Below, piece after piece: positions 40,328 through 51,687 of a stretch of DNA of 64,000 nucleotides (the first letter of the stretch is position 1; each line of letters opens with the position of its first letter). Origin of the DNA: Nitzschia sp. pyKryTriq1. Taxonomy: Eukaryota; Bacillariophyta; Bacillariophyceae; Bacillariales; Bacillariaceae. The position numbers and the translations under genes were made by a program. A model generated the notes under the pieces. It did no database searches. It was given only the letters and a program-made list of their open reading frames with translations, and was not told the DNA's origin. The DNA is taken from positions 684,501-748,500 of the forward strand of contig OY101125.1 in NCBI GenBank assembly GCA_956465555.1. The letters are read 5' to 3'.

Positions 40328-40636
40328 GTAATACAGTGCTGGTACTGTCTGACTGGAGGCGTGCATGCCGTAGTTTCTTTCATTGGGCGATGGATGATTC
40401 ATTCTCACATTCTCCTTCTTGCTCTCTGGATATTAGGGAACTAAAAAAGACGGGAGACATCATCTCGTAGGGACGACGACTCGGCGATCTCATAAGAACA
40501 CCTTACCAAAGACTGTACTCTGGACTGGTCTACGAGCTACTTTTTGAGTGAGTGGTATTACGATGGAAAAGAGGACTTGTAAAATATTAGAGTCGATCAA
40601 AATTTCTACCGGCAGTTTTATGCGTCACGGATAATC
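40328..40636. other. Convergent 3' spacer, nothing recognised
   Basis: 309 bp between the stop codons of the Sec23-like gene and the RS-rich gene. Confidence 0.5.
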
Positions 40637-43600
40637 TTATGACTCGGTTGTGTTCTCCCCAAGGCTGCTCCCAGTGTGTGTCTGCTCGATTTTTCTATTC
40701 TTTCTGTCATTTTGGTGGGGCGATTCTAATACCAGGTCAAGTCCAGCCGTCGTTTTTGACGCTTGGGGAGCAGGCGAAACAGGGGGGACGAGGTGGTCCA
40801 CGGACTGTTTTACCGTGCGGTCTTTCGAACCATTCCGCGGGTTGCTTGGAGTTCTGCGCGGGCTGCTACTGGAGTCTTCTGTCTTCCCTCGCCGTCTCTG
40901 GTGTCCAGACGGTGATCGTCGGTGGGTGCTGTGGCCCCGGCTATTTGCCGAAGCACTACGCTGGCTCCGAGTGGATGCATTTAGACAGTACTGTTGTTCC
41001 ATCTTCCGAAGATTGTTTTTCAACGTAGTTGTCCTACTTTTCCGAGCCTCGTCTTCAGTAGATTGTTGTTCTACTGTTGAGACAGTAGAAGGGTCACGGT
41101 GAGGCAATGGGCTGGGTGTTCGTGTGGGCCTTGCAGAATGTGAAATTCGTCGCCCAGGTGGATCGCCCAAGGGCGAACGGAATGTGTTGTCGGCCATTTT
41201 ATTTACTGCGCGATAGGCTTTCTGCGTTTCTGACATGACTAGCGGACGAGACATCCTGTCCGGTGTCAATGGAGGCATCAAACCTTTGCTACCTGTACGC
41301 CGAAGAACAGTCGTTGGGGACGCTGATCGGATTTTGTCCCCCTCTTCTCGTAGCGAAGGACCATTTCGACCCGGACTCTGGACCAGAGTGTGGTCTTGAG
41401 TTGGACCGCCCGCCAAGGGTGGTTTCAGGACTTCCCCATTCTTGTCTTTACCCGAGCCGTTTCGCTCAAGCAACGCCTCCCATCTCTCTCGGGGCGAAGT
41501 TCTCACACCAGGACTTGCAGATCGAGCACTTGGCGTTCTCGGTGACCCAGGACGATGTGACGAGCTTGTTGATTCCCGCCTTGGCGAAGAACTTCGCCGG
41601 TGACGTAAAGTACTACGTCGACTGGAATCTGACAGCTCATTCTTCGCCGTTTCACTTTCAACATTCGCTCTTCTAACCGGCCTTATGGTAGAAGCTGGAC
41701 TTCGAGACGCGGCCGATCGTTCGCCGTCGCGGGATGATGCACTTTTACGAGGAGATCTTGGTTGACGACTTGGTGAATGAGGTGTCGGGCTGCTGCACGA
41801 TTCTTCCCTCTTCGCCCGCTCCGCTTTACTCAACACCTTTTGTGGCAGTCTCACCGGGTCGTTCTTCGAAGAGGTTAAATCCGGATCGCCTTCTGACTCT
41901 CGGCGCACCTTTCTTTCTTCGAACCGAGGACTGCGCACTTTCTCATCTTTAGACCGAGATAATACTCTGCTCGGGGATCGATTATGGTGGCTCGTGGAAG
42001 CATTATTTTCAACTCGATCGCTCGGCTTTTCCCTTGACGTTCGACTGCTGAGGCTTTCGTCAAGAGACTTTGAACGCTTTCTCCTCAAGGGAAGTGGGCT
42101 TTCTTCTATCCAGCTCGAGTGGCCTCGATCAGTGCCCTCGCGATGATGCGAGGGCTCGTGCGATCTTGTACGCTCTCTAGCTGAGTCCTCATGGTGACTA
42201 CTCATACTATAATGATGGCGAGATCCAGGGGATATGTGATCGGTATGTCGGGACTTAGTGGGGCTTTCATCCATAGACCCGGAATGCTTTCTTTCCACAG
42301 CGGCGTGCTTTGATGACTTCGAACGTCTTTTCTCTTCTTCTTCGCTATCAGCCAAGCCCTTGTGGTGACTACTCGTACTACGATGATGGCGAGATCCGGG
42401 AGATCTGGGCTCGGTATGCCGTGAGTCGTTGTAGCTTTCTTCCATAGACTTAGAACGCTTGTGCTCTGAAGACTTCGAACGCCCCATACTGTCATCTTCG
42501 GGGTGATGTGACGAATCATGTGACCCAGAGCGCTTATCCCTGGAATCACCTCTGTGAGTACGATAATTGTGCGAGTCGTGACCAGATTTTGACCGATCCT
42601 GTTCCACACCCTTCGCCCTACTGAGGCTTTCATCAAGCGATTTTGAGCGCTTCCTGTCTTCTGCTGTTGGAAAGGCAACCTTTCCTTGTCTGGAGTGACT
42701 CCGTTCGGGCTCGTTCGACTTGGCGCGCTTCATCTCTTCCTGTTGTTTGTCAATGTCGTGATGCCGAGTCCTACTGCTAGAATGCCTGGAATGAGAATAA
42801 GGCGACTTTCTCGATCGGCTGAGTTTTCGTTCGGGATCTTGTGTCACATGGTGTGGTGACGTCGGCGATTCTGTTGAGCTCCGTTTCGTTGGCGTCTTGG
42901 GACGTCTTGGCCCACTCCTACCTCTAGATCTTTTCGACGAGTCAGAATTGTGCTTGCTTCTAACCAGTGATTTTTCATGAGATGGACGAGGTCGTCGATG
43001 CATTTCGTTGGACGTGGATGCCTTTAAACGATTGCTAGGAGTAGGACCGGGACTCTTGTGATCGTGTCCTTTTGAGGTCTTTCGCCTGGGAGAATATTGT
43101 GGAGTCCCTGCTGGAGGTGGGATATTCGAAAGCTCGAGATTGTCCGCTGCTGGCCCCAAAAGGTTCGACATTTTAACTGTTGCCATTGAATTGTGCGTCG
43201 AACTTGTTCCGTTTTTCGAAGCATTCGCATGGATGACCTCGCTAACACCTGATATGAATGATATAGAATCTTCAGTATCAATACCAACACTGGAAGGAGG
43301 AGTGAAGTGGGGGTCCAGTTGAGGGGCCAGTCGGGTTTCGATCCGCTTTTTAATCTCTTCTTGTCCTATTCGAATCTTTTGAGACAGCGTCGGATGGAAC
43401 GAAGAAGCTTCGGAGTCTTCGTCGATTGTCGACGGCATCGTCATGAAATTGACTAGAGGGTTGCGAACACCAGTTTTCATTGGCCGTGGGGATCTTGGAC
43501 CATCGTCCGGAGAAGGGTTCTTCAGCTTGTTTTCGCCGATCCTCAATTTTTGGGACAGTGTTGGATTGTGTGGTTTGGCATCAATGTCCCCTGTGGCGGG

Positions 43601-44197
43601 AGATGCCGGTCTAGCTCCTTTTCCCATGGGTCTCGGCGACCGCGGCTTACTTGACTGTGACGATCTCTCGGACGAAGTTAAATCCGAAATACTGGGAGGC
43701 CGCAATATAGTACTTGGTCGAGAATTGGAGTAGTCCTGTCTGTCAAAGTAGGGATCGATATGAAAGGATGCCGATATTTCTCGAGCATCTGTTGAACCAT
43801 CAATTGTTGTAACTGTGTTTTCTTTGCTGTGAGAAAACATTGCGTTCCGTAGCAAATCCAGAGCCCCCGATGTCCGTCTTGGATGTGTCAAAGATGTCCC
43901 ATGAGATGAATTTAAATTCCTCAACTCGTTGTCGTCACCACCCTTTGGCTGTCGTATTCTTCCAAACAACTTTGATTTCCCAGGCGGTGTCTTCCGGGGT
44001 GATTCCTCATTTTCGGTCAAGGATTCTGTGGCAGCCGTTGCTCCACTCGACGTCCCCCGGAGCGGTGACTGTTCCTCGGCGCTTCTGTCACGCTTATTCG
44101 TTGTCGATGGTTTCGGCACCGCTCTTGGCGAGAATAGCTTCCCCATCGGCAACTTCAAACCCGGCCATTTCTTGCTCTTATTACTTTCAGATCCCAT
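40637..44197 (-). CDS. RS/RH-rich disordered repeat protein (about 1186 aa)
   Basis: First ATG in frame is 44197, 'MGSESNKSKKWPGLKLPMGK'; the frame is open further upstream from a GTG, so a 5' exon is possible. The protein is almost wholly low-complexity, rich in Ser, Arg, His, Pro and Lys. Recurrent elements are 'RSKSLDESLS' / 'KRSKSMEESY' / 'KHSGSMDESP', 'PGSRHHRSTSSHH', and paired 'TLSQKLRIGE' / 'TLSQKIRIGQ'. A degenerate unit of about 60 residues repeats between about 42050 and 42700. RS/SR density suggests a phosphorylated nuclear-speckle, splicing-associated or scaffold protein (inference); no RRM or kinase is seen. Long antisense ORFs (for example 40639-41102) are codon-bias shadows. 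Confidence 0.75.
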   Translation of the reverse strand: MGSESNKSKKWPGLKLPMGKLFSPRAVPKPSTTNKRDRSAEEQSPLRGTSSGATAATESLTENEESPRKTPPGKSKLFGRIRQPKGGDDNELRNLNSSHGTSLTHPRRTSGALDLLRNAMFSHSKENTVTTIDGSTDAREISASFHIDPYFDRQDYSNSRPSTILRPPSISDLTSSERSSQSSKPRSPRPMGKGARPASPATGDIDAKPHNPTLSQKLRIGENKLKNPSPDDGPRSPRPMKTGVRNPLVNFMTMPSTIDEDSEASSFHPTLSQKIRIGQEEIKKRIETRLAPQLDPHFTPPSSVGIDTEDSISFISGVSEVIHANASKNGTSSTHNSMATVKMSNLLGPAADNLELSNIPPPAGTPQYSPRRKTSKGHDHKSPGPTPSNRLKASTSNEMHRRPRPSHEKSLVRSKHNSDSSKRSRGRSGPRRPKTPTKRSSTESPTSPHHVTQDPERKLSRSRKSPYSHSRHSSSRTRHHDIDKQQEEMKRAKSNEPERSHSRQGKVAFPTAEDRKRSKSLDESLSRAKGVEQDRSKSGHDSHNYRTHRGDSRDKRSGSHDSSHHPEDDSMGRSKSSEHKRSKSMEESYNDSRHTEPRSPGSRHHRSTSSHHKGLADSEEEEKRRSKSSKHAAVERKHSGSMDESPTKSRHTDHISPGSRHHYSMSSHHEDSARERTRSHEPSHHREGTDRGHSSWIEESPLPLRRKRSKSLDESLSSRTSREKPSDRVENNASTSHHNRSPSRVLSRSKDEKVRSPRFEERKVRRESEGDPDLTSSKNDPVRLPQKVLSKAERAKREESCSSPTPHSPSRQPRSPRKSASSRDGERSAASRSPASTIRPVRRANVESETAKNELSDSSRRSTLRHRRSSSPRRESTSSSHRPGSPRTPSARSASPGVRTSPRERWEALLERNGSGKDKNGEVLKPPLAGGPTQDHTLVQSPGRNGPSLREEGDKIRSASPTTVLRRTGSKGLMPPLTPDRMSRPLVMSETQKAYRAVNKMADNTFRSPLGDPPGRRISHSARPTRTPSPLPHRDPSTVSTVEQQSTEDEARKSRTTTLKNNLRKMEQQYCLNASTRSQRSASANSRGHSTHRRSPSGHQRRRGKTEDSSSSPRRTPSNPRNGSKDRTVKQSVDHLVPPVSPAPQASKTTAGLDLVLESPHQNDRKNRKIEQTHTGSSLGENTTES

Positions 44198-45260
44198 TAT
44201 TTGTTCCGATGCACTTTTAACACCATTTGTGGGTGCTGCTGTCTTAACGTGAAGCAAGTGGAGTGTATCTTGTATCTCGTCCCTGATGTTGGAAGGTTTT
44301 ACTGTAGGCTTCTGTTGCACCTGTTGCCGAAATGTCTTCACACGAATACTTCGTAAGCACAAGCCGCAAGATGCATGCGGATGGAAGATGGAAGGGGCCA
44401 GGGCCCGCAACGAGCATGCAGCAATGAGCACCCCGACGAAACCCCGAGATATTTTCTTGGGCGTTTTCGTTCAGGCAGACAGACAGTAGTTTAGTCAGTC
44501 GTGGTATTGCTCGTACTTTAGTTGTTAGTCAGTCATTTTCATTCATGGCGAAGTCTGCAAGCTGGAATGGTAGATAAATAGAAAAAGGTCAAACCTCACA
44601 TTATTGTTGCCTATAAGATTGAACCTCCTTTAAATCATTTCTTGGAATTTATTGCGTGCCTTCGAATACAAAGAATTCTGGAAAGCTATGTTATTGCCCT
44701 GTGCTCGTGCATTGAAGTTCGATTATAGCCCCCAGTAATATAGCCCAAATCTTGCTTCGTTTCCAAAATTCTTACCTACAATCCGATGATATATTCGACA
44801 AGACTCGCGTCGTCGACTACTTCTCTTCGAATAATATACCATCCTCTCTTCGCTCTGTCCAGGTCTACTCTACCTGTCGTCTACCCATATGCTGACGGTA
44901 TTTATTACTTGGACATATCAGATGAGGTCTGAATAAAGCCAGCATGACTCTCTCTAGAGAACGTACTGGAGGTCTCCGCCCTATGGGTACGAAGTACTGT
45001 AGATCTCAACACCAATCACAACAATAAGGGTTCTTGCTTCGATGATTTAGTGATATCGTAGCTCGAGAGTAGAGGCGGCGAGGCGCTTGTCGATTTGCTG
45101 GTGCGCGCATCAATCCACTACCGGTACAGTAGGCGAAGACACATTTCTAGGAAACTAAAATACAACGTGGTTACTTTTACAGACAGTGTGGAGGTGTAGC
45201 AAAACTGCATCTACTAGCTCCTCTAGTAGAGGCTATCGGTTGGCTGGCGGATGATGTTGT
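44198..45260. other. Spacer, no gene recognised
   Basis: About 1.06 kb. Any 5' exon of the RS-rich gene would lie in its first part (44198-44431 is open in frame). Nothing else recognised. Confidence 0.5.
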
Positions 45261-46544
45261 CTAGGCTACTGGTCGTGGTGCGTTCTTCTTTCCGCCGGTA
45301 GATTTCTTGGGACCTCCAGCGCTCTTTTTTTCGGAAGCACCACGTTTCGGTAATCCGCCATTTCCCATTTCGATATCGCCAGTGCTGCTGTTTTTGTTGT
45401 TGTTGGGCTTTTTGCTGTTTTTCTTGCTGCTTTTATTGGGACCAGCTGTCTTGTTGGGCGACTGCGGTGGCTGTCTACTAGTACTGCTGGTCCCTTTACG
45501 AGGATCCGCCGGTGGAGTTTGACGGGCATCAGGAGGAGGTGCTCGACGAGGGGCATTACTATTGTTGCTTTGAGACAAGTTGGTGGTGCGTGGTGCTGGA
45601 TTTTCTGTTTGGTAGCAATCCGGTTTGAAGATGGGATGCTGACGAACCGTTCCGGCCTTGACCTGGCCATACAGCTGCCAGCTCGTGTACAACACATACA
45701 ACCCCAATAATAACAAGAACACACCGGGTCCATCTCCGGCAATAATATATAAAATTCCAACAATCAACAGTGCCGCTCCAAGGAGTGTTCCAATAATGAG
45801 CAAAACCCATCCCGTTGATTCGACAGACAGTCCAAAATGCCCACAGACAGCCGCCACCATATTCGCAGCATCCAAAGGATACGCGGGGAGTAACAAATTG
45901 AGACAAAATATCATGATATTGACATCCAAAGAGCGCTTGGCCAACTGAGAAAACCATTCGCCGGCTCCTTCGGTGTCCAAAGTGTCCACATCAAAACCTG
46001 CCGATCCGTAGTAGCTCACACCTTCGTCGGCACAAATAGCCAAGACGATAACCCACAGCATCATCAAAGGAATATGCATTGCCGGTCCACAAATAGCAAT
46101 ACAAAATTCTTGCAGACACTTTCCATTTGGAACCGTACAGTCGTTGAACCCGCCCAACGGCCACAACATGCTGTAGCTATAAGTCCCTCGTTGGCATCGC
46201 GTCGCTCCAATATGTCCCCATTCGTGCAAGGCCAAGGCGAGCAAACACGCAGGGCCCCAGACAGTGGCAATCAGCAAAATATACTTCCAGGAGGTTGCGT
46301 ATTGAATAATGGCAAATACCACTTGAAAGGCAAAATTGAACCAAAAGGTCCAGTGCACCGAAAAAGTTGCGCCGCAGCAATTGCCGAGGCCACAAGTGCA
46401 CCAATCGACACCCATCGTGTCGAAGTAGTAGAGGAGGAACTTGGAAGTCCGCGGAGCCTGGTAGTCGGTACCGGTAGCGAAATTGACCTTGTGATGATTA
46501 TGCTGGGAGGAGAAGAAAAGGGACGCCGTCGGACGTCGGGGCAT
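45261..46544 (-). CDS. Site-2-protease-like zinc metallopeptidase (M50 family, 427 aa)
   Basis: Single exon. The polytopic membrane protein has the intramembrane zinc motif HExxH as 'LALHEWGHIGATR' (H107, E108, H111) and a second-ligand segment 'LPAYPLDAANM' (D225), matching the N/D-x-x-P-x-D-G-type motif of S2P/M50 enzymes. At least five hydrophobic helices fall between residues 65 and 285. The Cys-rich start 'DWCTCGLGNCCGATFSVHWT' and a basic, Lys/Asn/Pro-rich cytoplasmic tail of about 120 residues flank the core. It would cut membrane-anchored substrates within the bilayer. An alternative start at M44 (46415, 'MGVDWCTCG') would remove the Ser/His-rich leader. Confidence 0.82.
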   Translation of the reverse strand: MPRRPTASLFFSSQHNHHKVNFATGTDYQAPRTSKFLLYYFDTMGVDWCTCGLGNCCGATFSVHWTFWFNFAFQVVFAIIQYATSWKYILLIATVWGPACLLALALHEWGHIGATRCQRGTYSYSMLWPLGGFNDCTVPNGKCLQEFCIAICGPAMHIPLMMLWVIVLAICADEGVSYYGSAGFDVDTLDTEGAGEWFSQLAKRSLDVNIMIFCLNLLLPAYPLDAANMVAAVCGHFGLSVESTGWVLLIIGTLLGAALLIVGILYIIAGDGPGVFLLLLGLYVLYTSWQLYGQVKAGTVRQHPIFKPDCYQTENPAPRTTNLSQSNNSNAPRRAPPPDARQTPPADPRKGTSSTSRQPPQSPNKTAGPNKSSKKNSKKPNNNKNSSTGDIEMGNGGLPKRGASEKKSAGGPKKSTGGKKNAPRPVA

Positions 46545-46906
46545 TCCCAGTGGCGAGAGTGTGGCGGATTGATTTTTTTATTTGTGTTGCGGTGTCTCGT
46601 TGCGTTGCTTTTGGGCAAAAAATTCAAAATAATTGTTGCGTGCAAAACGCTCAGTCAAGTGAGTCGTCAAGGCGATCTCTAGTCGGAGGAGTCGTACCGA
46701 TGACGCTTGAACACCATAAGTATATAACCTGTACTGTACCAGGCATACTAACAGTAGTAGTCTACCCCACACGAGACAAAGCATCTCGAAAGACGAGGCC
46801 GAAAACAACGAATGCTCATGACATCTACTTGAGAGTTGTACCAGTAGTACGCTATGATAAACCAACCAAGAGAGATTGTTAATTCCATCATTTTCATAGA
46901 GAGTGA
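46545..46906. other. Spacer, nothing recognised
   Basis: 362 bp between the M50 peptidase start and the SDR stop, both on minus; should contain the peptidase promoter. Confidence 0.5.
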
Positions 46907-47662
46907 TTACCACGTTTCCACGCTGGGACGAACTTCGGTTAGGAAACTCCAGCAGCTCTTCGGCTGACTGGCGACGGCAAAATAGGTGTCGGCGACTGCA
47001 TTTGGATCCAACTTGGCGGGATTACTATCATCAGCTCCAACGACACCATCAATAATAAAATAACCGACATGTACTCCTTTGGGTTGAACGTCGCGAGCCA
47101 AGGATTCAGCAAAGAGCTTCTGGGCTCCTTTGTGAGGAGCAAACCCAGCCGTGATTGGTTTACCACGCAACGACGCGGTGGCACCCGTAATGAGCACATT
47201 TCCATGACCGCGCTCAATCATCTTGGGAACAATTTCTTGACTTGCCTTGAGCAGGCCAGACACGTTTGTCTGAAATCCCTTTTCAAAATCGGGAATAGGG
47301 ATCTGATCCCAACTCTTCCAAACCCCGCTTCCAGCGTTGTAAATGAGGCAGTCAATAGGGCCCAGATCTTTTTCGATAGAGGCCACCGTGGAGGTGATAT
47401 CGTCCGGATTGGTCACATCACACGCATATCCTTTGGAATTGGGGATGCTGGATTCAGCTGCCTGGACTTTCTCCAAACTCCGAGCCATCATGGCCACAGA
47501 GAACCCTTCTTTCGACCATTTTCGAGCCATGGCGGCGCTGAGGCCGGGTCCGTAACCAAATATGGCACATACTTTTGCAGTCGACATGCTTTCGGCAGAA
47601 TGAGAGAGTTGTAAAAGTAAACAAAGGGTCAAAAGTATAGCGAATAAGTGGATACTTTCCAT
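46907..47662 (-). CDS. Short-chain dehydrogenase/reductase with secretory leader (251 aa)
   Basis: Single exon. The N-terminus 'MESIHLFAILLTLCLLLQLS' is a signal peptide or anchor. The Rossmann fold starts 'KVCAIFGYGPGLSAAMARKW' (glycine-rich NAD(P) loop), with 'ACDVTNPDD', 'LIYNAGSG' and the active-site Ser-like region 'VLITGATASLRG'. The YxxxK catalytic pair reads 'FAPHK': the Lys is present but Phe replaces Tyr. From memory, a subgroup of SDRs with an F-A-A-A-K pattern shares this, so it is likely a family trait rather than a sequencing error. The substrate is unknown and catalysis may be altered. Confidence 0.85.
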   Translation of the reverse strand: MESIHLFAILLTLCLLLQLSHSAESMSTAKVCAIFGYGPGLSAAMARKWSKEGFSVAMMARSLEKVQAAESSIPNSKGYACDVTNPDDITSTVASIEKDLGPIDCLIYNAGSGVWKSWDQIPIPDFEKGFQTNVSGLLKASQEIVPKMIERGHGNVLITGATASLRGKPITAGFAPHKGAQKLFAESLARDVQPKGVHVGYFIIDGVVGADDSNPAKLDPNAVADTYFAVASQPKSCWSFLTEVRPSVETW

Positions 47663-48067
47663 TATTTTTTGTGTGATGTTTGCGGTTTGCGAGGGACGAG
47701 AAAGATCTCGTCAAATCGATGAGAAGCAGAGCATGCCGCGAACGCATTCGAAGCTTTTCGAGCACCGAAGAGCATCCTACGGAGAGCCACGTAGCTCCAG
47801 TAGGGAGGGAAGAACTCAAAGAGTCGAAGTTGTCGAGTGCTCTTCTTCTACTGACGACGGTGGGACGGCGACTCCTCGCACCTCGCACCCTCAATGGCAT
47901 CCCGGCGAAAATCTACTGCTCCACAAGTACCTGTACTCTCCTCATAGTAGATAGTAGAGATAAAGGCGGTCGTCCGGGCGCATTTCAGAGCTACCCCCCC
48001 TGCTCTTGATAGGCGTGGATGACATGTCAAACCACGAGCGATAAAGTTCCTTCTACACATTTTAAAT
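47663..48067. other. Spacer, nothing recognised
   Basis: 405 bp between the SDR start and the isoleucyl-tRNA synthetase stop. ORFs here are antisense or featureless. Confidence 0.5.
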
Positions 48068-51000
48068 TTAAAGCCAGCTCAAAGCTTTTGTCGCCTTGGC
48101 CTTGGCGGAAGTACTCAACCAAAAGTCCTCCCCTTCTTTGAGTTCGTAGCTCTTGCCGTCTACAGAAACCTTGAACACCTCTCCTGCGGTGAACTCCGAT
48201 GGCTCCTTGGTGGCAAATACATTCTTAACTCCTTCGTCCATGTCATCCTTGACAGCACATGCTGGACGGCAAACGGCAACGGTGACCTTTGAGCCACCGA
48301 CGTCGACGGTGTCGCTCTTCAGAGGAACTCGCCAGCTAGGAGCTAGTCGTTCCGGTAGAGGGACCGATCCTCGGAACTTGGCATCCAGCATTTCCACGTT
48401 CATGGCAACGGCATCCTCCGTTGAAGTGATGCCCTCCTCTTCGTGGAAAAAGACTTCCACGAGATCCTTGAGGTCGAGACCAGCCCCCTTTCGTAGCTGC
48501 TGGATGTGGTTGATAAGTTCCCGGGACATACCCGAAGAGATGATAGCTTGGTCTTGTGTACAGTCCAAGGCAATGACACAGGCACCATCAGCAGATTCGG
48601 TCGCCTCCCAGTTATCACCCTCCTTGGAGAAAGCCAATTTAGACACGAGTTCCGTGGAAGCATCCAATTCGACCTCCTCGATGACGATTTTGCCGTCTTC
48701 GAGGACCTTGACAGCTTCATCATGGGTTAAAGCCTTGACTGCAGCTTGAACAGCCTTCATTTTCTTGCCAAGTTTCTTTCCTAGGACACTAAATTCAGGA
48801 GCCAAGGACAATGTGACCCAATCGTGGTGGTTCTCCTGCGGGACGACGGTGAATTCCCATGCATTCAGTTCCGAAAGAATGTAATTCTTGAGGGGACCCG
48901 TGATTCCCTCAACAACATTCTTGGATGGATTGCGAATGATGGCAACGACTTGTTTGACAGGTGTCCTCAAACTGATGTTCCTCTTTTCGCGGGCGTTTCT
49001 TCCCTGTTCCACAACAGCTTGCAAGGCCTCCATCGCTTCGACCGCAGCGTGATTGAGGCGGCTTTCGTCGTACTCGGGCAATTTCAAGAAATGGACAGAA
49101 TCGCTCTTTCCGGGCATGACTGGATTAGTTTTTCCTCCTCCGTTGGCCGCTTCGGCGTAAGAAGGCTTAAACTTTCGAAGATGTTGATAAAAGAATTCGG
49201 TGATGAAAGGGGTGAAGGGACCCATGATAATAGTGACATCCAACAAGACATCATAGAGCACTTGCAAACCCATCTCCGCTTCTGCATCCGCATCATCGCC
49301 CTCGAGACCCTTCAGACGATCACGATTGAGGCGGACATACCAGTTGGTGAGCTGTGTCACGTACTTCACCAACGCTGGCATGACAGTGTATAGACGGTAC
49401 GCTGCCATTTCGTCGTGAACAAATTTGATGAGCTCTTGTGTGGCCGCCGAGATCCAAATATCAGTGGGGTTGGTAGTAGTCTTGACCTTGTCTACCGAAG
49501 GAGAAAACTTGCGAGTCCCACCTTCCCATCGCTCCACATTTTGCAAGAAGAAACGGAAAGCATTGTACCAAGGCAAGAATACTTCCTTAACAACACCCAA
49601 AACACCCTCTTCTCGGAATTTCAACTCCTCCGCCCTCACGACGGGCGAATTGATCAAATACATACGCAAGGCATCAGCCCCGTACTTGTTGATGACCAAG
49701 GTAGGGTCAGGGTAGTTTTTGAGACGCTTCGACATTTTCTTTCCGTCGGCCGCCAAGACCAAACCATTAACGATAAGGTTCTTCATGGCAGGTTTTCCAA
49801 AGAGGGCAGTGGACAACACCATGAGAGTGTAGAACCACCCCCGAGTTTGATCCAAACCTTCGGCAATGAAATCGGCGGGGAATCCCTTCTCAAACGATTC
49901 TTTGTTCTCGAAAGGATAGTGCTTTTGAGCGTAAGGCATGCTTCCCGACTCAAACCAACAGTCAAACACTTCGTCGATACGCTTTAGCATGGTTCCTGGG
50001 GTATTCTTGGATGGAATCTCGACCTTATCCACTGTTTCACGATGAAGATCATCTACTTTCATACCAGAAAGCTCTTCGAGTTGCGCAATGCTTCCAATGC
50101 AGACTACCTCCGACATATCCTCGTTGGCCCAGATAGGCAAGGGAGTCCCCCAGAATCGGTTTCGCGAGACGGCCCAGTCTCGTGCATCCTTTAACCAGTT
50201 GTGGAATCTCACCTCACCAACATGCGCGGGAACCCAGTAAGTCTGTTTGTTGTTATCGACTATTTGATCTCGGATTTCTTCCACTTTCACGAACCAAGAA
50301 GGAACGGTCTTGTAGATCAAAGGAGTGTCTGAACGCCAGCAGAATGGATAAGAGTGAAGTAAATTGTCCTTTTGTACCAGTCGTCCGTTCTCTTTGACCA
50401 AAGCGATCAAGGTATCATCAGCCTTCTTGACATGAATCCCGATGACGGGCGTGACCGGTTCCGTGAACAGCCCACTTGCATCGACCGGACAAGGGATATT
50501 TTCGCCCTTGTTAATGACACCGTTGGCCAAACAAACGCGGTAATCGTCCTCTCCAAAGGCAGGTGCTTGATGAACCACTCCCGTACCCGCATCATCCGTG
50601 ACGTACGAGTCACTCAGGACCCGCCAGTAATTGTGGTGGGGGTACTCGTCATTCTTAAAAAAGTCAAACAAAGGAGTGTACTTTTTGCCCACCAAATCCT
50701 TGCCGATCATGGTCTTTTGAATCTCAAAGAGCTCGTCTTGCATAGCAGGCTTCCACTTTTTCTTGTTGTTCATAATGGGGAATAGCTGAGACAATCTTGT
50801 TTGGGCAAGGATGTAGGACTGGCCGGATTTCTTGTCCAAGATCTGCACATACTGCAACTCTGGATTCACGCACAGCGCAATGTTGGATGGAAGAGTCCAA
50901 GGTGTGGTTGTCCAAGCGACAAAGTATACATTTTCTTCGCCGATGACAGGAAAGCTCACCACAACGGCTGGATCTCTGACTTCTTTGTAGTTAAGACCTG

Positions 51001-51687
51001 CTTCAAAGTTGGAAAGGGGAGTTGAACATCCGGTCGAGTAGGGCATGACCTTGAAGCCCTGGTAGACCAGATCCTTTTCAAAGAGCTGCGAAAAGACCCA
51101 CCAGACACTCTCCATAAAAGGAGCATCCATAGTTTTGTAATCATTTTCAAAGTCAATCCATCTTCCCAGTCTCGTAATGGTGGACTCCCACTCCTTGGTG
51201 TAACGAGTCACAATACTTCGGCAAGTTTCGTTGTACTTGTCTATTCCCATCTCCAACACCTGATCACGATGAGTGATGTTGAGCTTTTGATCGATCTCGT
51301 ACTCCACTGGAAGCCCGTGACAATCCCATCCTGCTCGACGATCGACGTGCTTTCCTGTCATGGCAGCATATCGAGTCACGGTATCCTTGATGGTTCCTGC
51401 TAGAATGTGTCCATAGTGGGGCAAACCCGTCGCAAAGGGAGGTCCATCGTAAAAGGTGTATTCCTAGAGTAGTATCATTAACCGACACATTCACACACGC
51501 CCCACAAAAGGATGAGGAAAGACCAGTAAATTGATATCACTAGATGCTATTGGAAAAGTACACGTACCTCATCTCCTCGCTCCAAGCTCAGCTTGTTCTG
51601 AAGTTGAAAGGAATCTTCCTCCTTCCACTTTTTCACAATTTCTTCTTCCGTTTCGGCGAAGTTCAACGCGGGAGGTAGCGACGCCAT
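48068..51687 (-). CDS. IARS: Isoleucyl-tRNA synthetase, cytosolic type (1171 aa)
   Basis: Two exons: 51687-51568 and 51463-48068. Intron 51567-51464 is GT-AG, phase 0, joining '...LSLERGDE' to 'EYTFYDGPPFATGLPHYGHI'. The class I motifs are HIGH-like 'PHYGHILAG' right after the splice and KMSKS-like 'DGKKMSKRLKNYPDP' (about 49700-49750). The editing domain includes 'WTTTPWTLPSNIALCVNP', and the Trp-rich 'DVLLDVTIIMGPFTPFITEF' region lies in the anticodon-binding part. Length and C-terminal extension match eukaryotic cytosolic enzymes, and no organelle presequence is seen ('MASLPPALNFAETEEEIVKK'). It charges tRNA-Ile for cytosolic translation. Confidence 0.97.

Noticed and set aside
40639-41102. 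Two long plus-strand ORFs (129-150 codons) antisense to the RS-rich gene
   Set aside because: Low-complexity, in antisense register to Ser/Arg codons; no start context, splice sites or domains.
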